DNA of 47,121 nucleotides from Pyxidicoccus fallax (lineage in GTDB: Bacteria > Myxococcota > Myxococcia > Myxococcales > Myxococcaceae). Numbering within the stretch: the first letter of the stretch is position 1; the number at the start of each line of letters is the position of its first letter. This document shows positions 8,081 to 17,005 of this stretch, one piece after another. The stretch covers positions 1 through 47,121 of the forward strand of contig NZ_JABBJJ010000056.1 of assembly GCF_012933655.1 (NCBI RefSeq), given 5' to 3'. A program made the translations under genes and the position numbers. The notes under the pieces were generated by a model. It did no database searches. It had not been told where the DNA came from and was given only the letters and a program-made list of their open reading frames with translations.

Positions 8081-8643
8081 TGCGCTTCGACATTCCCCTC
8101 ATCCGCAAGCAGCTCGCCTCGGTCCCCGTCACCTCGCCGTACCCGCATGACCTGGCCGTGGCCATCATCTGCGACACCTTCCGCATGGCGAACGTGCGGC
8201 CGCCCTCGCGCCAGGACTGGGCGGCCCTGGAGGACCACGCCAACTCCCCACTCTGGAGGGAGCAGGTGGGCATGCTCGCGCACGTGCTGGCCTCGTCGTC
8301 CCTGCGGGAGACCACGGCCCAGGTGCTGGTGAAGAGCGCCAACGCGACCGACATCCTCCAGCGCTTCTTCGCCAACATCGCTCCGCTGACGGCGGAGATG
8401 GTGCGCTCCAACGCCTTCCGCCAGGAGGAGTTCCTACGCAAGTGGGCGCACGTGGTGGGCGGCGAGGTGAAGGACGAGTCCCCCTCGCAGTCCACCCAGC
8501 GCCTGAACCAACTGGACTACCGCAAGGCGCAGCAGGAGATGGTGCGCGCGGAGGAGATTCGCCGGAAGGAGGCCGAGCAGCGCGAGAAGATGCTGGCCGA
8601 GGCCGCCCGGCGTGAAGCCGAGGCGCGAGGTTGGCGCGAGTGA
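8080..8643 (+). CDS. Small coiled-coil protein of the MoxR/VWA operon
   Basis: A 187-residue protein whose ATG at 8080 shares one base with the previous TGA. The family is not recognised. Residues 1-130 look globular and helical (HDLAVAIICDTFRMANVRPPS, with DILQRFFANIAPLTAEMV further on). The C-terminal 50 residues are a highly charged helix rich in Arg, Glu and Ala (EEIRRKEAEQREKMLAEAAR) with heptad character, probably a coiled coil for assembly with an operon partner. It overlaps the next gene by 4 nt. Confidence 0.8.
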   Translation: MRFDIPLIRKQLASVPVTSPYPHDLAVAIICDTFRMANVRPPSRQDWAALEDHANSPLWREQVGMLAHVLASSSLRETTAQVLVKSANATDILQRFFANIAPLTAEMVRSNAFRQEEFLRKWAHVVGGEVKDESPSQSTQRLNQLDYRKAQQEMVRAEEIRRKEAEQREKMLAEAARREAEARGWRE

Positions 8644-9953
8644 CGGGAGCCCTCCCCGCCGACCTCCACGTCGCCCCCCGCGCGCACATCCGCCGGGACA
8701 CGTCCACGCAGCGCCCGCACATCCCCTGGGCCGAGTCCATCGCCCAGGGCCTCGCGCACCTCGCCGCGCTCGCGGACGAAGCGGAGGCCCGGGCGCGGCT
8801 CGACGCGCGACTGGTGGCGCTGCGGGGCGCGCTGCTCGCCTCGCCGTACCACCTCCGCCAGCTCCAGGAGGCAGGGCTGCACCCGGGGGACCTCCAGCGG
8901 CTGGAGGACCTGGGCCACTTCCCACTGCTGGACCGGAGCACGCTGGCGCGGCACTGGGACGCGGTGCCCACGCTGCCCGCCGAGAGCGACGAGTGCGTGG
9001 TGGTGAAGAGCTCCGGCTCCACGGGCGACCCGGTGCGCGTGGTGCGAGACAGGCGGGACTGCCTGCACATGTGGGCGGTGCTGCGGTTCCTCGTGTCGCG
9101 CGCGGGCGCCGTGCTGCCGCCGCGCCCCCGGGTGGTGCTGCTGGACGCGCTGCCGGGCGGGCTGGAGTACTCCGTGCGGCTGCCCATCTTCCATGACGGG
9201 GCGCTGCACCGTGTCTCCGTGCTGCGCGGCGACGCGCGCGAGCGCCTGTGCCGCGTGCGCCCCGCGGTCCTCTTCTCCGACCCGGAGGGGCTGCGCTGGC
9301 TCGCGGAGCAGCGCGAGGTACCCACGCCCCGGCTGGTGCTCACCTCCGCGCAGCACCTGCCCGTGGGTCTGCGCGCGGCGCTGCGCGAGAAGGTGCCGGC
9401 GCCCGTCCTCAACTACTACGCGACGACGGAGACAGGCCCGCTCGCCTGGGAGTGCGCGCGCGGCGAGGGCCGCTTCCACGTCTTCGCCCCGGACGTGTGG
9501 CTGGAGCCCGGCCTGGACGAGGTGGTGGTGACGCGGCTTCGTCCCAGCGTGCTGCCGCTGCTGCGCTACCGCCCGGGCGACGCGGGCACCGTGCGGCGGG
9601 ACGCGTGCGCGTGCGGCTTCCACGGCTGGACGCTGGAGGGCTTCGGCGGGCGCGGCGCATGCCACTTCCTCACGCCCTCCGGACGCACGGTGGACGCATG
9701 GACGCTGGCCTGGGTGTTCAAGCACCACGCGCTGCGCGCCTTCCGGCTGACGCAGGTGGAGCGCTCGCGCTTCGAATTGGAGGTGGCCGGCGCGGAGGAG
9801 GCGAACGTGGGCCCGCTGTGCGAGCGGCTCACCGCGGCGCTGCGCAACCTCGGGTGGACGGAGCCGCGACTGGAGGTGCGCCACGTGGAGCCCGCGGCGC
9901 TCGCCACCCGAGCCAAGCCCCAGCCGTTCCGCACCCTCCTCTCCAAGGGGTGA
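8640..9953 (+). CDS. PaaK/CapK-like adenylate-forming enzyme
   Basis: A 437-residue ANL-superfamily protein. I chose GTG 8640, because its GTGA overlap with the previous stop matches the coupling of the whole operon; an in-frame TTG at 8631 is an alternative. ATP-binding motif VVVKSSGSTGDPVRVV, YYATTETGPLAWEC (adenine-binding region) and LRYRPGDAG are present. These are followed by the Cys-rich CACGFHGW and a GFGGR turn, all as in phenylacetate-CoA ligase. Such enzymes activate a carboxylic acid as acyl-AMP and pass it to CoA or another acceptor. A ligase of this type in a MoxR/VWA operon is unexpected, and its substrate is unknown. Confidence 0.85.
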   Translation: MTGALPADLHVAPRAHIRRDTSTQRPHIPWAESIAQGLAHLAALADEAEARARLDARLVALRGALLASPYHLRQLQEAGLHPGDLQRLEDLGHFPLLDRSTLARHWDAVPTLPAESDECVVVKSSGSTGDPVRVVRDRRDCLHMWAVLRFLVSRAGAVLPPRPRVVLLDALPGGLEYSVRLPIFHDGALHRVSVLRGDARERLCRVRPAVLFSDPEGLRWLAEQREVPTPRLVLTSAQHLPVGLRAALREKVPAPVLNYYATTETGPLAWECARGEGRFHVFAPDVWLEPGLDEVVVTRLRPSVLPLLRYRPGDAGTVRRDACACGFHGWTLEGFGGRGACHFLTPSGRTVDAWTLAWVFKHHALRAFRLTQVERSRFELEVAGAEEANVGPLCERLTAALRNLGWTEPRLEVRHVEPAALATRAKPQPFRTLLSKG

Positions 9954-10064
9954 CGGGCTGCTCGCCCTCCAATCAACAAGCCTGGGTGTGAAGTCCCTCA
10001 ATCGGGCCCTGCCGTGTTAGGCCATGAGCCTCTTCAGGGAAGACTCCGCCCGTCCCTCACGTGT

Positions 10065-12239
10065 ATGTCCGAGCCCCTCCACCGCGCGGCCCTGCCCGCC
10101 TCCCCACCGTCCGTGCATGACGTCCCCGCTCCGCCGCCCCCCTCGGGTGGCCGGTGGCGGCGGCTCCTGGAGTCGGAGGGTGGCCGCTATGCGGTGGCGG
10201 TGGGCGCCTTCCTGACGGCCTTCGCCCTCCAGTCCGGCCTGTGGTCCTTCATGTCCGTCACCCCGTTCCTGTTCTTCTTCGGGGCGGTCATGGTGTCCGG
10301 CTGGTGGGGCGGCTGGGGGCCCGCGCTGCTCACCACGGCGCTGACGCTCGTGGCGGTGGACTATTACTTCCTGGCGCCGTTCCACAGCTTCGTCCTCGGG
10401 CCTGGGAACGCCCTGTCCCTGGTGCTCTTCACCTTGCTGGCGCTGCTCATCACCCTGCTCAACGTGATGTTCCGGAGGGTGGACTCGGAGCGCGCGGTGC
10501 TGCTGGAGCGGGAGCGCGCGGCCCGGAGCGCCGCCGAGGCCGAGCGGGCCCGGCTCCATGCCATCTTCATGGAGGCCCCGGCGCACATCGTCTTCCTGAA
10601 CGGCCCGAGCCACGTCTACACCTTCTCCAACACGCTGAACGACGCACTCCTCGGCCATCGCCCTTTGATGGGCAGGACGGTCCAGGAAGCGGTGCCGGAG
10701 GCGGAGGCCCAGGGCATCATCGCCATGCTGGACCGCGTCTACACCACGGGCGAGCCCTTCATCGGCCATGCGCTCCCGGCCCGGTTCCAGCGGGCGGATG
10801 GCTCATCGCCGGAGATCTTCCTCAACCTCGTCTACCAGCCCACGCGCGACGCCCAGGGGCGGGTGGACGGTCTCGCGGGCTTCGGCTTCGACGTGACGGA
10901 CGTGGTGCGCGCCCGCCAGCGCGCCGAGGCACTGGCCACCGACCTGCGGCAGGCCGAGGGACGGCTCCGGCTCCTCGCCGAGTCGGGCGCCCTGCTGGCC
11001 ACCTCGCTGGACCCCGAGGCCACGCTGCGCGAGATGGCGCGGCTGGTGGTGCCCGCGCTCGCGGACTGGTGCCTCGTCGACCTGGCCGAGCCGGATGGGA
11101 CGTTCCGCCGGGTGGGAGTGACCCACGCCGCGCCGGAGGACACGGACCTGGCGAAAGAGGTCCAGCGCTTCCCCCTGCGGCCCGACGGCAACCACCACCA
11201 CCCTCCCACCGAGGCCCTCCTGCGCGCGGAGCCCCTCCTCATCGAGGACTTCACGCCCGAGCGCATCCGCCGGAGCACGCACAGCGAGGAGCACGCGCGG
11301 GTGATGCAGGCCACCGGCCTCCTCTCGCTCATCTCGGTGCCGCTGGTGGCGCGCGGGAGCATGCTGGGCGTGCTCACCTTCTTCACCACCACCCGCTCGG
11401 GCCGGCGCTACACGCCGGCGGACGTGCCCCTCGGCGCGGAGCTGGCGCACCGGGCCGCGCTCTCCATGGAGAACGCGCGCCTGTACCGCGAGGCGCAGGA
11501 GGCCATCCGCCTGCGCGACGAGTTCATGTCCATCGCCAGCCATGAGCTGAAGACGCCGCTCACCCCGCTGAGCCTGAAGCTGCAGGCGCTGGCGCGCGAG
11601 CTGGCCCGGCACCCGGATGCCATTCCCCGACGCGTGGTGGAGAGCTACCTGGAGGTCGGCACGCGGCAGGTGAAGAAGCTCTCGGAGCTGGTGGGCGACC
11701 TGCTCGACGTGTCGCGCATCACCACGGGCCGCGTCACGGTGACGTTGGAGGACGTGGACGTGGACGCGCTCGTGCGCGAGGTGCTCGCCCGCTACGAGCC
11801 GCAGGCGGCCCGCGCCGGCTCCACGCTCCAGCTCGACTGCCGCGCGTCGGGCTTCGTGGGCCGGTGGGACCGGCTGCGGCTGGAGCAGGTCATCACCAAC
11901 CTCGTGGACAACGCCGTGAAGTACGGCAGCGGCAACCCCATCCACGTGTGCCTGGAGGAGACCCCGGGCGGCGCCCGCCTGAAGGTGCGGGACGAGGGCA
12001 TCGGCATCGACCCGGAGTACCTGCCGCGCCTCTTCGGCCGCTTCGAGCGCGCCGTGTCGGAGCGTCACTACGGCGGCCTGGGGCTGGGCCTCTACATCAC
12101 CCGCACGTTGGTGGAGATGATGGGCGGGCACGTCCGCGTCGAGAGCGAGCCGGGCAAGGGCTCCACCTTCACCGTGGAGCTGCCGCGGGACTCCAGCGCC
12201 TTCGTGGCGTCGGCGGGGGAGGACGCGCGCCCCCGGTAG
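10065..12239 (+). CDS. Membrane sensor histidine kinase (DUF4118-PAS-GAF-HisKA-HATPase)
   Basis: A 724-residue kinase with its start taken at ATG 10065 (an in-frame GTG lies at 10014). Four closely spaced membrane helices (about residues 45-135, including FALQSGLWSFMSVTPFLFFF and ALSLVLFTLLALLITLLNV) resemble the KdpD-like DUF4118 module. A short coiled coil follows, then a PAS domain (about 150-275), a GAF domain (about 290-440, DWCLVDLAEPDGTFRRVGV) and HisKA with the phosphoacceptor His493 in SIASHELKTPLTPL. The HATPase boxes are NLVDNAVKYG, VRDEGIGID and GGLGLGLYITR. There is no fused receiver and no adjacent response regulator, so the partner is an orphan elsewhere. The ligand is unknown. 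Confidence 0.9.
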   Translation: MSEPLHRAALPASPPSVHDVPAPPPPSGGRWRRLLESEGGRYAVAVGAFLTAFALQSGLWSFMSVTPFLFFFGAVMVSGWWGGWGPALLTTALTLVAVDYYFLAPFHSFVLGPGNALSLVLFTLLALLITLLNVMFRRVDSERAVLLERERAARSAAEAERARLHAIFMEAPAHIVFLNGPSHVYTFSNTLNDALLGHRPLMGRTVQEAVPEAEAQGIIAMLDRVYTTGEPFIGHALPARFQRADGSSPEIFLNLVYQPTRDAQGRVDGLAGFGFDVTDVVRARQRAEALATDLRQAEGRLRLLAESGALLATSLDPEATLREMARLVVPALADWCLVDLAEPDGTFRRVGVTHAAPEDTDLAKEVQRFPLRPDGNHHHPPTEALLRAEPLLIEDFTPERIRRSTHSEEHARVMQATGLLSLISVPLVARGSMLGVLTFFTTTRSGRRYTPADVPLGAELAHRAALSMENARLYREAQEAIRLRDEFMSIASHELKTPLTPLSLKLQALARELARHPDAIPRRVVESYLEVGTRQVKKLSELVGDLLDVSRITTGRVTVTLEDVDVDALVREVLARYEPQAARAGSTLQLDCRASGFVGRWDRLRLEQVITNLVDNAVKYGSGNPIHVCLEETPGGARLKVRDEGIGIDPEYLPRLFGRFERAVSERHYGGLGLGLYITRTLVEMMGGHVRVESEPGKGSTFTVELPRDSSAFVASAGEDARPR

Positions 12240-12344
12240 CCGTGCGGGCCGCCAGCCGTGCTCCCATCGACGATGACGCCGAGCTGACCATCTTCTTCGT
12301 CTCGGAAGACCTCGCGCCGCGCGCACGCGGGAAGGGTTGAAACG

Positions 12345-13355
12345 ATGGAGACACGGAAGCTGGGAAGAGAGGGACCGAGCGTCTCGGCGCTCGGCCTGGG
12401 CTGCATGGGCATGTCCGACTTCTATTCCGGTCGGGACGACGCGGAATCGGAGGCCACGCTGCTGCACGCGCTGGAGCGGGGCGTCACCTTCTTCGACACC
12501 GCGGACATGTACGGCTCGGGCACCAATGAGGAGTTGGTGGGCCGGGTGCTGCGGCCACACCGCGCGAAGGTGGTGCTGGCGACGAAGTTCGGCATCGTCC
12601 GGGACCCGGCGGACCCACAGAAGCGCGGCATCAACGGCAGCCCCGAGTACGTGAAGAAGGCCTGCGAGGCGAGCCTGCGCCGGCTGGGCGTGGACGTCAT
12701 CGACCTGTACTACCTGCACCGGGTGGACGCGAACACGCTCATCGAGGACACGGTGGGCGCCATGGCGGAGCTGGTGCACGAGGGGAAGGTGCGCTTCCTC
12801 GGGCTGTCGGAGGTGGACGCGCCCACGCTGCGGCGGGCGTACCGCATCCACCCGATTACCGCGGTGCAGAGCGAGTACTCCCTGTGGAGCCGTGAGCCGG
12901 AGGATGGCGTGCTCCAGGCGTGCCGTGAGCTGGGCGTGGGCTTCGTGCCGTACAGCCCGCTGGGACGTGGCTTCCTCACGGGGCAGATAAAGCGCTTCGA
13001 GGACCTGGCGCAGGATGACTACCGCCGCAACTCGCCGCGCTTCCAGGGGGACAACTTCGAGCGCAACCTGCAATTGGTGACGCACATCGAGCGGCTGGCG
13101 AGGGCGAAGGGGTGCACGCCCGCGCAGCTCGCGCTGGCGTGGGTGCTGGCCCGGGGCAAGGACCTCGTGCCGATTCCGGGCACCAAGCGGCGCAAGTACC
13201 TGGACGAGAACCTGGGCGCGCTGGACGTGAAGCTCACGGAGAAGGACCTCGCGGACATCGAGGCCATCGCGCCGCCGGGAGTCGCTTCGGGAGACCGCTA
13301 CCCGGCGTCGATGCAGTCCACGCTGCCGAAGTCGGCACCGAGGCCCACGCGCTGA
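12345..13355 (+). CDS. Aldo/keto reductase
   Basis: A 336-residue NADP-dependent oxidoreductase of the YajO/AKR11-13 type. The start [10 protein letters not shown] follows GGGAAGGGTTGAAACG. The catalytic tetrad is Asp51 and Tyr56 in [11 protein letters not shown], Lys81 in ATKFG and His125 in YYLHRVD. The cofactor-binding end is seen in [13 protein letters not shown] and [13 protein letters not shown]. It reduces aldehydes or ketones; the substrate cannot be read from sequence. It stands alone, convergent with the radical SAM gene and only 10 bp from its stop. Confidence 0.92.
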   Translation: METRKLGREGPSVSALGLGCMGMSDFYSGRDDAESEATLLHALERGVTFFDTADMYGSGTNEELVGRVLRPHRAKVVLATKFGIVRDPADPQKRGINGSPEYVKKACEASLRRLGVDVIDLYYLHRVDANTLIEDTVGAMAELVHEGKVRFLGLSEVDAPTLRRAYRIHPITAVQSEYSLWSREPEDGVLQACRELGVGFVPYSPLGRGFLTGQIKRFEDLAQDDYRRNSPRFQGDNFERNLQLVTHIERLARAKGCTPAQLALAWVLARGKDLVPIPGTKRRKYLDENLGALDVKLTEKDLADIEAIAPPGVASGDRYPASMQSTLPKSAPRPTR

Positions 13356-13365
13356 GGACACCCCG

Positions 13366-14154
13366 TCACACGCGAGCGCGCGGGAGCTGCGCGTGAGGAC
13401 GGAAGTCGCCGCTGGCACCCAGGCAGTAGCGGCAGGTCGCCAGCGGCGTATCCCGCTCCAGGTAGCCGAGCATCCGCTCCAGCAGGTCCGGAGCGTCGAG
13501 AGAGACACCGTCCACCTCGGCGAGCGTGGGCATCTCCGGGTACGTGGGCCCGAGTACCGTGGCCACGTGAGGTGGACGCGTGCACGAGTAGAAGCGGCCC
13601 GCGTGCACGAGGTGGCAACGCACCTTGAGCCAGCAGCGCTCGTGGATGGCGCGCACGGCGGCGTCCGAGGTGTGCGGCGTGTCCGGCGTGAGCTGCTGGA
13701 AGGCGTCGATGTGCTTCACGGAGAGGTGGACGCCGTGCTGCTCGCAGCGCTCGGTGATGCGGGCGATGGAGCGCTCGGGCAGCGGCGCGGAGGAGTAGAC
13801 GGACAGCGTCATCCGGTCCAGCCGCTCGTAGACGGCATCCGGGGCACTCTGGGCGAGGAAGCCGTTGGTGGTGATGGAGAGCTGCTCGGAGATGCCGGAG
13901 GCGCGCGCGGCGTCCAGCACGGCGGGGAGGTCCGGGTGGAGGAAGGGCTCGCCGCCGGTGAGCTTGAAGATGTTGGGGCGGAGGACGCGGGCCAGCCTGC
14001 GCAGGTCCTCGCCGAGCACGGAGGGACTGACGGCCCACGTGGGCAGGTGCGGAGACAGCGGGCAGCACTGCACGCAGCGCAGGTTGCAGTGCGTGGTGAC
14101 GTGCGCCTCCAGGGACCAGGTGAGGATTCGACCGTCGTGAAGCTCGTAGCGCAC
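13366..14154 (-). CDS. Radical SAM enzyme with C-terminal Cys-rich region
   Basis: A 262-residue protein starting at GTG 14154. The 4Fe-4S/SAM motif CNLRCVQC supplies Cys23, Cys27 and Cys30. The SAM-binding GGEPFLHPDL follows at about residue 66, and LSITTNGFL forms a later strand. The last third has further cysteines (CWLKVRC, FYSC, CRYC) arranged like a SPASM or twitch auxiliary-cluster region. Such enzymes often modify peptides or sugars. A TATAGT -10 box ends 7 bp before the expected start site at 14155, so the mRNA may be leaderless. It is divergent from the amide-ligase-like gene, which suggests a shared pathway. Confidence 0.88.
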   Translation of the reverse strand: MRYELHDGRILTWSLEAHVTTHCNLRCVQCCPLSPHLPTWAVSPSVLGEDLRRLARVLRPNIFKLTGGEPFLHPDLPAVLDAARASGISEQLSITTNGFLAQSAPDAVYERLDRMTLSVYSSAPLPERSIARITERCEQHGVHLSVKHIDAFQQLTPDTPHTSDAAVRAIHERCWLKVRCHLVHAGRFYSCTRPPHVATVLGPTYPEMPTLAEVDGVSLDAPDLLERMLGYLERDTPLATCRYCLGASGDFRPHAQLPRARV

Positions 14155-14161
14155 GCGCGGG

Positions 14162-14169
14162 ACTATAGC
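14162..14169. promoter_or_regulatory. Shared symmetric -10 element for divergent genes
   Basis: The sequence ACTATAGC reads TATAGT on the minus strand (14167 to 14162) and TATAGC on the plus strand (14164-14169). Both are good -10 hexamers in otherwise GC-rich DNA. The minus one is correctly placed for a leaderless radical SAM transcript. The plus one would start near 14176, upstream of the GTG at 14210. No strong -35 is visible in either direction. Confidence 0.45.
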
Positions 14170-14209
14170 GGGGTTGCCCCGAGCCCCCGGCGCTTGTCAC
14201 AGTCCCCGC

Positions 14210-15619
14210 GTGTCCTTCGTCCCCGGCGGCCCGCTCGCCACCCTGCCCCACTACCAGCCACGCGGCGCGGCTCCCGAGGAGTCCGTGTGGCGGCTCGCGC
14301 CGGAGGGGCTGTCTCCCGAGGCGGTGGCCGCGTTCCTGCGGCACGCGCTGCCACCGGGGGAGAGCCTGTTCCGGAACGTGACGCGGGAACGGGTGGCGCT
14401 GCCCCGCGTGCGACGTCAGGGCACCACGGAGCACCTTGCCGAGGCCTCCTCGACGGAGACACGTCCATCCTCGGAGCCGCACCCATCGACGTCGACCACG
14501 GAGGAAACACAGGCCAGTCCACTGTCGGCTCGGCGCCTGCCGACATTGCCTCCGGAGGAAGAGGAACGCCTCGCGGAGGTACTCCTGTCGGCCCTCTCCG
14601 TTGTCGTGGGGGAATACGTGTCCTCGGGCGCGCGTGACGTGAGCCTGAGCGGCGGCGTGGACAGCGCGACCCTGTGCGCCCTGACCGCGCGCCACGCGCC
14701 GGGACGGGTTCGCGCCTGGACCATGGACGTCCACTTCGCCGATGCCACGGAGCGGCGGAACGCGAGGACGGTGGCCCGGGCCTCGGGCGTGGAGTTGGTG
14801 GATGTGCCCATTCCCGACGCCGTGCTCCCGGACCTCCTGGAGCCCGCCGTCCTCGGCAACGAGCAACCCATCATCAACGCCCGCGCGGTAGCGAGCTTCG
14901 CCTTCTACGCGGAGGCCCGGAAGCACGGAGCTTCGGTCCTCTTGAGCGGTGCGGGCGCGGATGAGGTGCTCCTGGGCAATCCCTCGGCGCTCTCCGGCGC
15001 ACGGGCCCGCGTGGAAGAGGACCGCCGTCTCGCCCGCGAGGTCCTGCGTCCCTCCATTGTGGACAACTTGGGGACGAATCCCGAGGTCGCGGTGCCCTGG
15101 GCGCTGGAGCCGGAAGACGCGTCCGAGGAGGTCCGCTACGCCGCCTGGGTGCTGCGCGAGCTGGTGCTTCCTCCGGAGCTGCGAGGCGCGCGAGCCCACG
15201 GCCTCACCGTGCGCACGCCGTACCTCGACGCGGCCTTCGCGGACGTGGCGCTGTCGCTCCCCGAGTCCGCGCTCGCGCGGGACGGCGCGGGCAAGTGGCT
15301 CTTCCGGCATGCCGTGCGCGCACTCGTCCCCGACGAGGTCCGCCTCGCGCGCAAGACGCCCCGCTACGCGCACACCGCGCTCTCCAGTCCCGTGCGGGCC
15401 CGCTGGTTGGAGCTGTACCGCGCCTGGCTCACGCCTTCGCGCCTGGAACCGCTGCGAGTCATCGACCCCGGCGCGACACGCGCGCTGCTGGAGCGCTCCA
15501 CACGTCTGTCTCCCGACGTTCCGGAGGCCAGCGCCGTGGACCGGCTGTTGATGCGGCTCGTCTCCCTCGCCATGCTCCAGGCGCACCGCGCCTCCGACAC
15601 GCCATGTCCCGAATCCTGA
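14210..15619 (+). CDS. Asparagine-synthetase-like amide ligase without glutaminase domain
   Basis: A 469-residue protein. GTG 14210 was preferred over TTG 14174, because the latter would coincide with the predicted transcription start. The C-terminal synthetase domain is well kept: the PP-loop LSGGVDS (about residues 146-152), LLSGAGADEVLLG (about 244-256), the GLTVRTPYLDAAFADVAL segment and KWLFRHAVRALVPDEV with LARKTP. The N-terminal Ntn-type glutaminase domain with its Cys2 is absent. It is replaced by about 120 residues that include a low-complexity Ser/Thr/Glu linker. It should activate a carboxylate with ATP and form an amide using an amine rather than glutamine, as lasso-cyclase and beta-lactam-synthetase relatives do. 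It overlaps the glycosyltransferase gene by 16 nt. Confidence 0.85.
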   Translation: MSFVPGGPLATLPHYQPRGAAPEESVWRLAPEGLSPEAVAAFLRHALPPGESLFRNVTRERVALPRVRRQGTTEHLAEASSTETRPSSEPHPSTSTTEETQASPLSARRLPTLPPEEEERLAEVLLSALSVVVGEYVSSGARDVSLSGGVDSATLCALTARHAPGRVRAWTMDVHFADATERRNARTVARASGVELVDVPIPDAVLPDLLEPAVLGNEQPIINARAVASFAFYAEARKHGASVLLSGAGADEVLLGNPSALSGARARVEEDRRLAREVLRPSIVDNLGTNPEVAVPWALEPEDASEEVRYAAWVLRELVLPPELRGARAHGLTVRTPYLDAAFADVALSLPESALARDGAGKWLFRHAVRALVPDEVRLARKTPRYAHTALSSPVRARWLELYRAWLTPSRLEPLRVIDPGATRALLERSTRLSPDVPEASAVDRLLMRLVSLAMLQAHRASDTPCPES

Positions 15620-16797
15620 TTGCCACCTCGCCCGAGAAGGGCCACCTCAACCCCATGGCGGGCGTCGCGCAGTGGCTGCGCCGCATGGGGCACACCGTGG
15701 GCTGGCTCTGCATCCCCGAGCCCGCGCCGCAGCTCGCCGCGCTCGGCGTGGAGGTGCTGCACCTGCCAGGGACCGAGGCCCCGGCTCCCGCCATCGAGAC
15801 GAGCGGAGAGGCCCTGGCGCGCCTCGTCCTGGACGAGGTGGCCCTGGGGAAGTGGATTCGAGGTCTGCTGCTCGACGCGGTGCCCGCGCTGCTCGGGCCC
15901 GTGCGCGAGGTGGTGCGGAGCTTCCGCCCGGACGTCATGGCGCTGGACGGGATGCAGTACGCGGCGGTGCTCGCGGCCCATGAGGCGGGCATTCCCTGGG
16001 CGGGCGTGTCCTCCGCGCTGTCGCTGCTGGAGCCCATGAGTGACTACGGCCTGAAGCGCAACGTGCGCGCGCTGGCGGCGGACCGACAGGCGCTGTTCGC
16101 CCGTCATGGCTTCGACGCGCGCTTCCGCAACTGCGAGTGCCTGTCGCCACGCCTCAACATCATCTTCGCCACCGAGGCCTTCCTGGGCCCGGACGCCGGA
16201 GTTCCTCCCGCCACGCACCTCGTGGGGCCCTCGGTACCGCCGGAGGCTCGTGGGGACGAGGTGGACTTCCCGTGGGAGCGCCTGGGCGACAAGCCCGTGG
16301 TGTACGTGTCCTTCGGGAGCCAGATTTCGTGGCAGCCCGAGCTGTTCCGCACCATCACCGAGGCCGCCGCGCCGCTCGGTGTCACGGTGGTGCTCAGCGC
16401 GGGCGAGCTGGCGGACACGGACTTCTCGCGCGCGCTGCCCGGGGACGTGGTCGCCGTGCCGTACGTGCCGCAGCGGCAGCTCCTGGCACGGACCTCCGCG
16501 TTCATCTCGCATGGTGGGGCCAACTCGGTGATGGAGGCGATGACGGCGGGCGTGCCCATGCTGCTGCTGCCCGTGTGCAACGACCAGCCCATCCAGGCGC
16601 ACTTCCTGACGAAGTCCGGCGCCGGGCTCGCGCTGGACCCGCGCACCCTCACCGTGGACGCGTGCCGTGCCGCGCTCCGTCAGCTCCTGGAGCCCGGCAC
16701 ACCACTGCGCGAGCGGGTGGCCACCATCGCCGCCTCCTACCGTGCCCACGACGGCGCGAGGAAGGCCGCCGAGCTCATCACGGGGCTCGCGGCATGA
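15604..16797 (+). CDS. MGT-type GT1 glycosyltransferase
   Basis: A 397-residue glycosyltransferase of the macrolide/UGT superfamily. It begins MSRILIATSPEKGHLNPM, with the GHLNP acceptor-domain motif. The C-terminal nucleotide-sugar signature is FISHGGANSVMEAMTAGVP followed by LPVCNDQPIQA. VVYVSFGSQISWQPELF marks the start of the donor domain. Members glycosylate small molecules such as macrolides, flavonoids and lipids. Coupling to the amide ligase gene (16-nt overlap) suggests that the product is a glycosylated amide. Its stop overlaps the first micro-ORF in an ATGA. Confidence 0.9.
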   Translation: MSRILIATSPEKGHLNPMAGVAQWLRRMGHTVGWLCIPEPAPQLAALGVEVLHLPGTEAPAPAIETSGEALARLVLDEVALGKWIRGLLLDAVPALLGPVREVVRSFRPDVMALDGMQYAAVLAAHEAGIPWAGVSSALSLLEPMSDYGLKRNVRALAADRQALFARHGFDARFRNCECLSPRLNIIFATEAFLGPDAGVPPATHLVGPSVPPEARGDEVDFPWERLGDKPVVYVSFGSQISWQPELFRTITEAAAPLGVTVVLSAGELADTDFSRALPGDVVAVPYVPQRQLLARTSAFISHGGANSVMEAMTAGVPMLLLPVCNDQPIQAHFLTKSGAGLALDPRTLTVDACRAALRQLLEPGTPLRERVATIAASYRAHDGARKAAELITGLAA

Positions 16798-16880
16798 GCG
16801 CGGGCACGTACGGCTGGGTGCCGCGGTGTCATGTGCCTCCGGGGAGCACCTCGATGGATGGCGTGAGGCTCACGGCATGA
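16794..16880 (+). CDS. Micro-ORF 1, similar to the N-terminus of the ASKHA protein
   Basis: A 28-residue frame beginning MSAGTYGWVPRCHVPPG. It aligns without gaps to the first residues of the protein starting at 17002 (MSTVAHGWTLRRHVPPG), sharing MS, GW, R, HVPPG and a following T. Several matching residues use different synonymous codons (His, Val, Gly, Thr), a hint that the peptide sequence mattered. Both ends are ATGA overlaps, so ribosomes leaving the glycosyltransferase could translate it. It may be a duplication relic or a small peptide substrate. No leader-peptide motif is evident. Confidence 0.4.
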   Translation: MSAGTYGWVPRCHVPPGSTSMDGVRLTA

Positions 16881-17005
16881 GCACGGGCCCCCACAGCCAG
16901 GCGCTCCGGCCGGGTCACGGTGTTGGAGCTCACGAGGCTCGCGGCATGACCCGGAACGCGCATCCTCCGTCGATGACACCGCTGGAAAGGGCGAGGCTCG
17001 CATGA
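16877..17005 (+). CDS. Micro-ORF 2, degenerate start-repeat copy
   Basis: A 42-residue frame beginning MSTGPHSQALRPGHG, flanked on both sides by ATGA overlaps. Its first codons resemble the start of the 17002 gene at the DNA level (ATGAGCACGG, then GCGCTCCGGC), but the HVPPG element is lost. An internal ATG at about residue 24 follows a further copy of the repeat block. It could act as a coupling bridge that carries ribosomes to the next gene. Expression is not demonstrated. Confidence 0.3.
   Translation: MSTGPHSQALRPGHGVGAHEARGMTRNAHPPSMTPLERARLA

Noticed and set aside
10803-13508. 901-codon minus-strand frame opposite the histidine kinase and aldo/keto reductase
   Set aside because: It is a shadow of two well-supported plus-strand genes, rich in Arg, His and Val with no domain.
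16794-17005. Micro-ORFs as classical lanthipeptide or lasso precursors
   Set aside because: No leader motif, double-glycine site or Cys/Ser/Thr-rich core is present, and the similarity to the ASKHA N-terminus explains them better.
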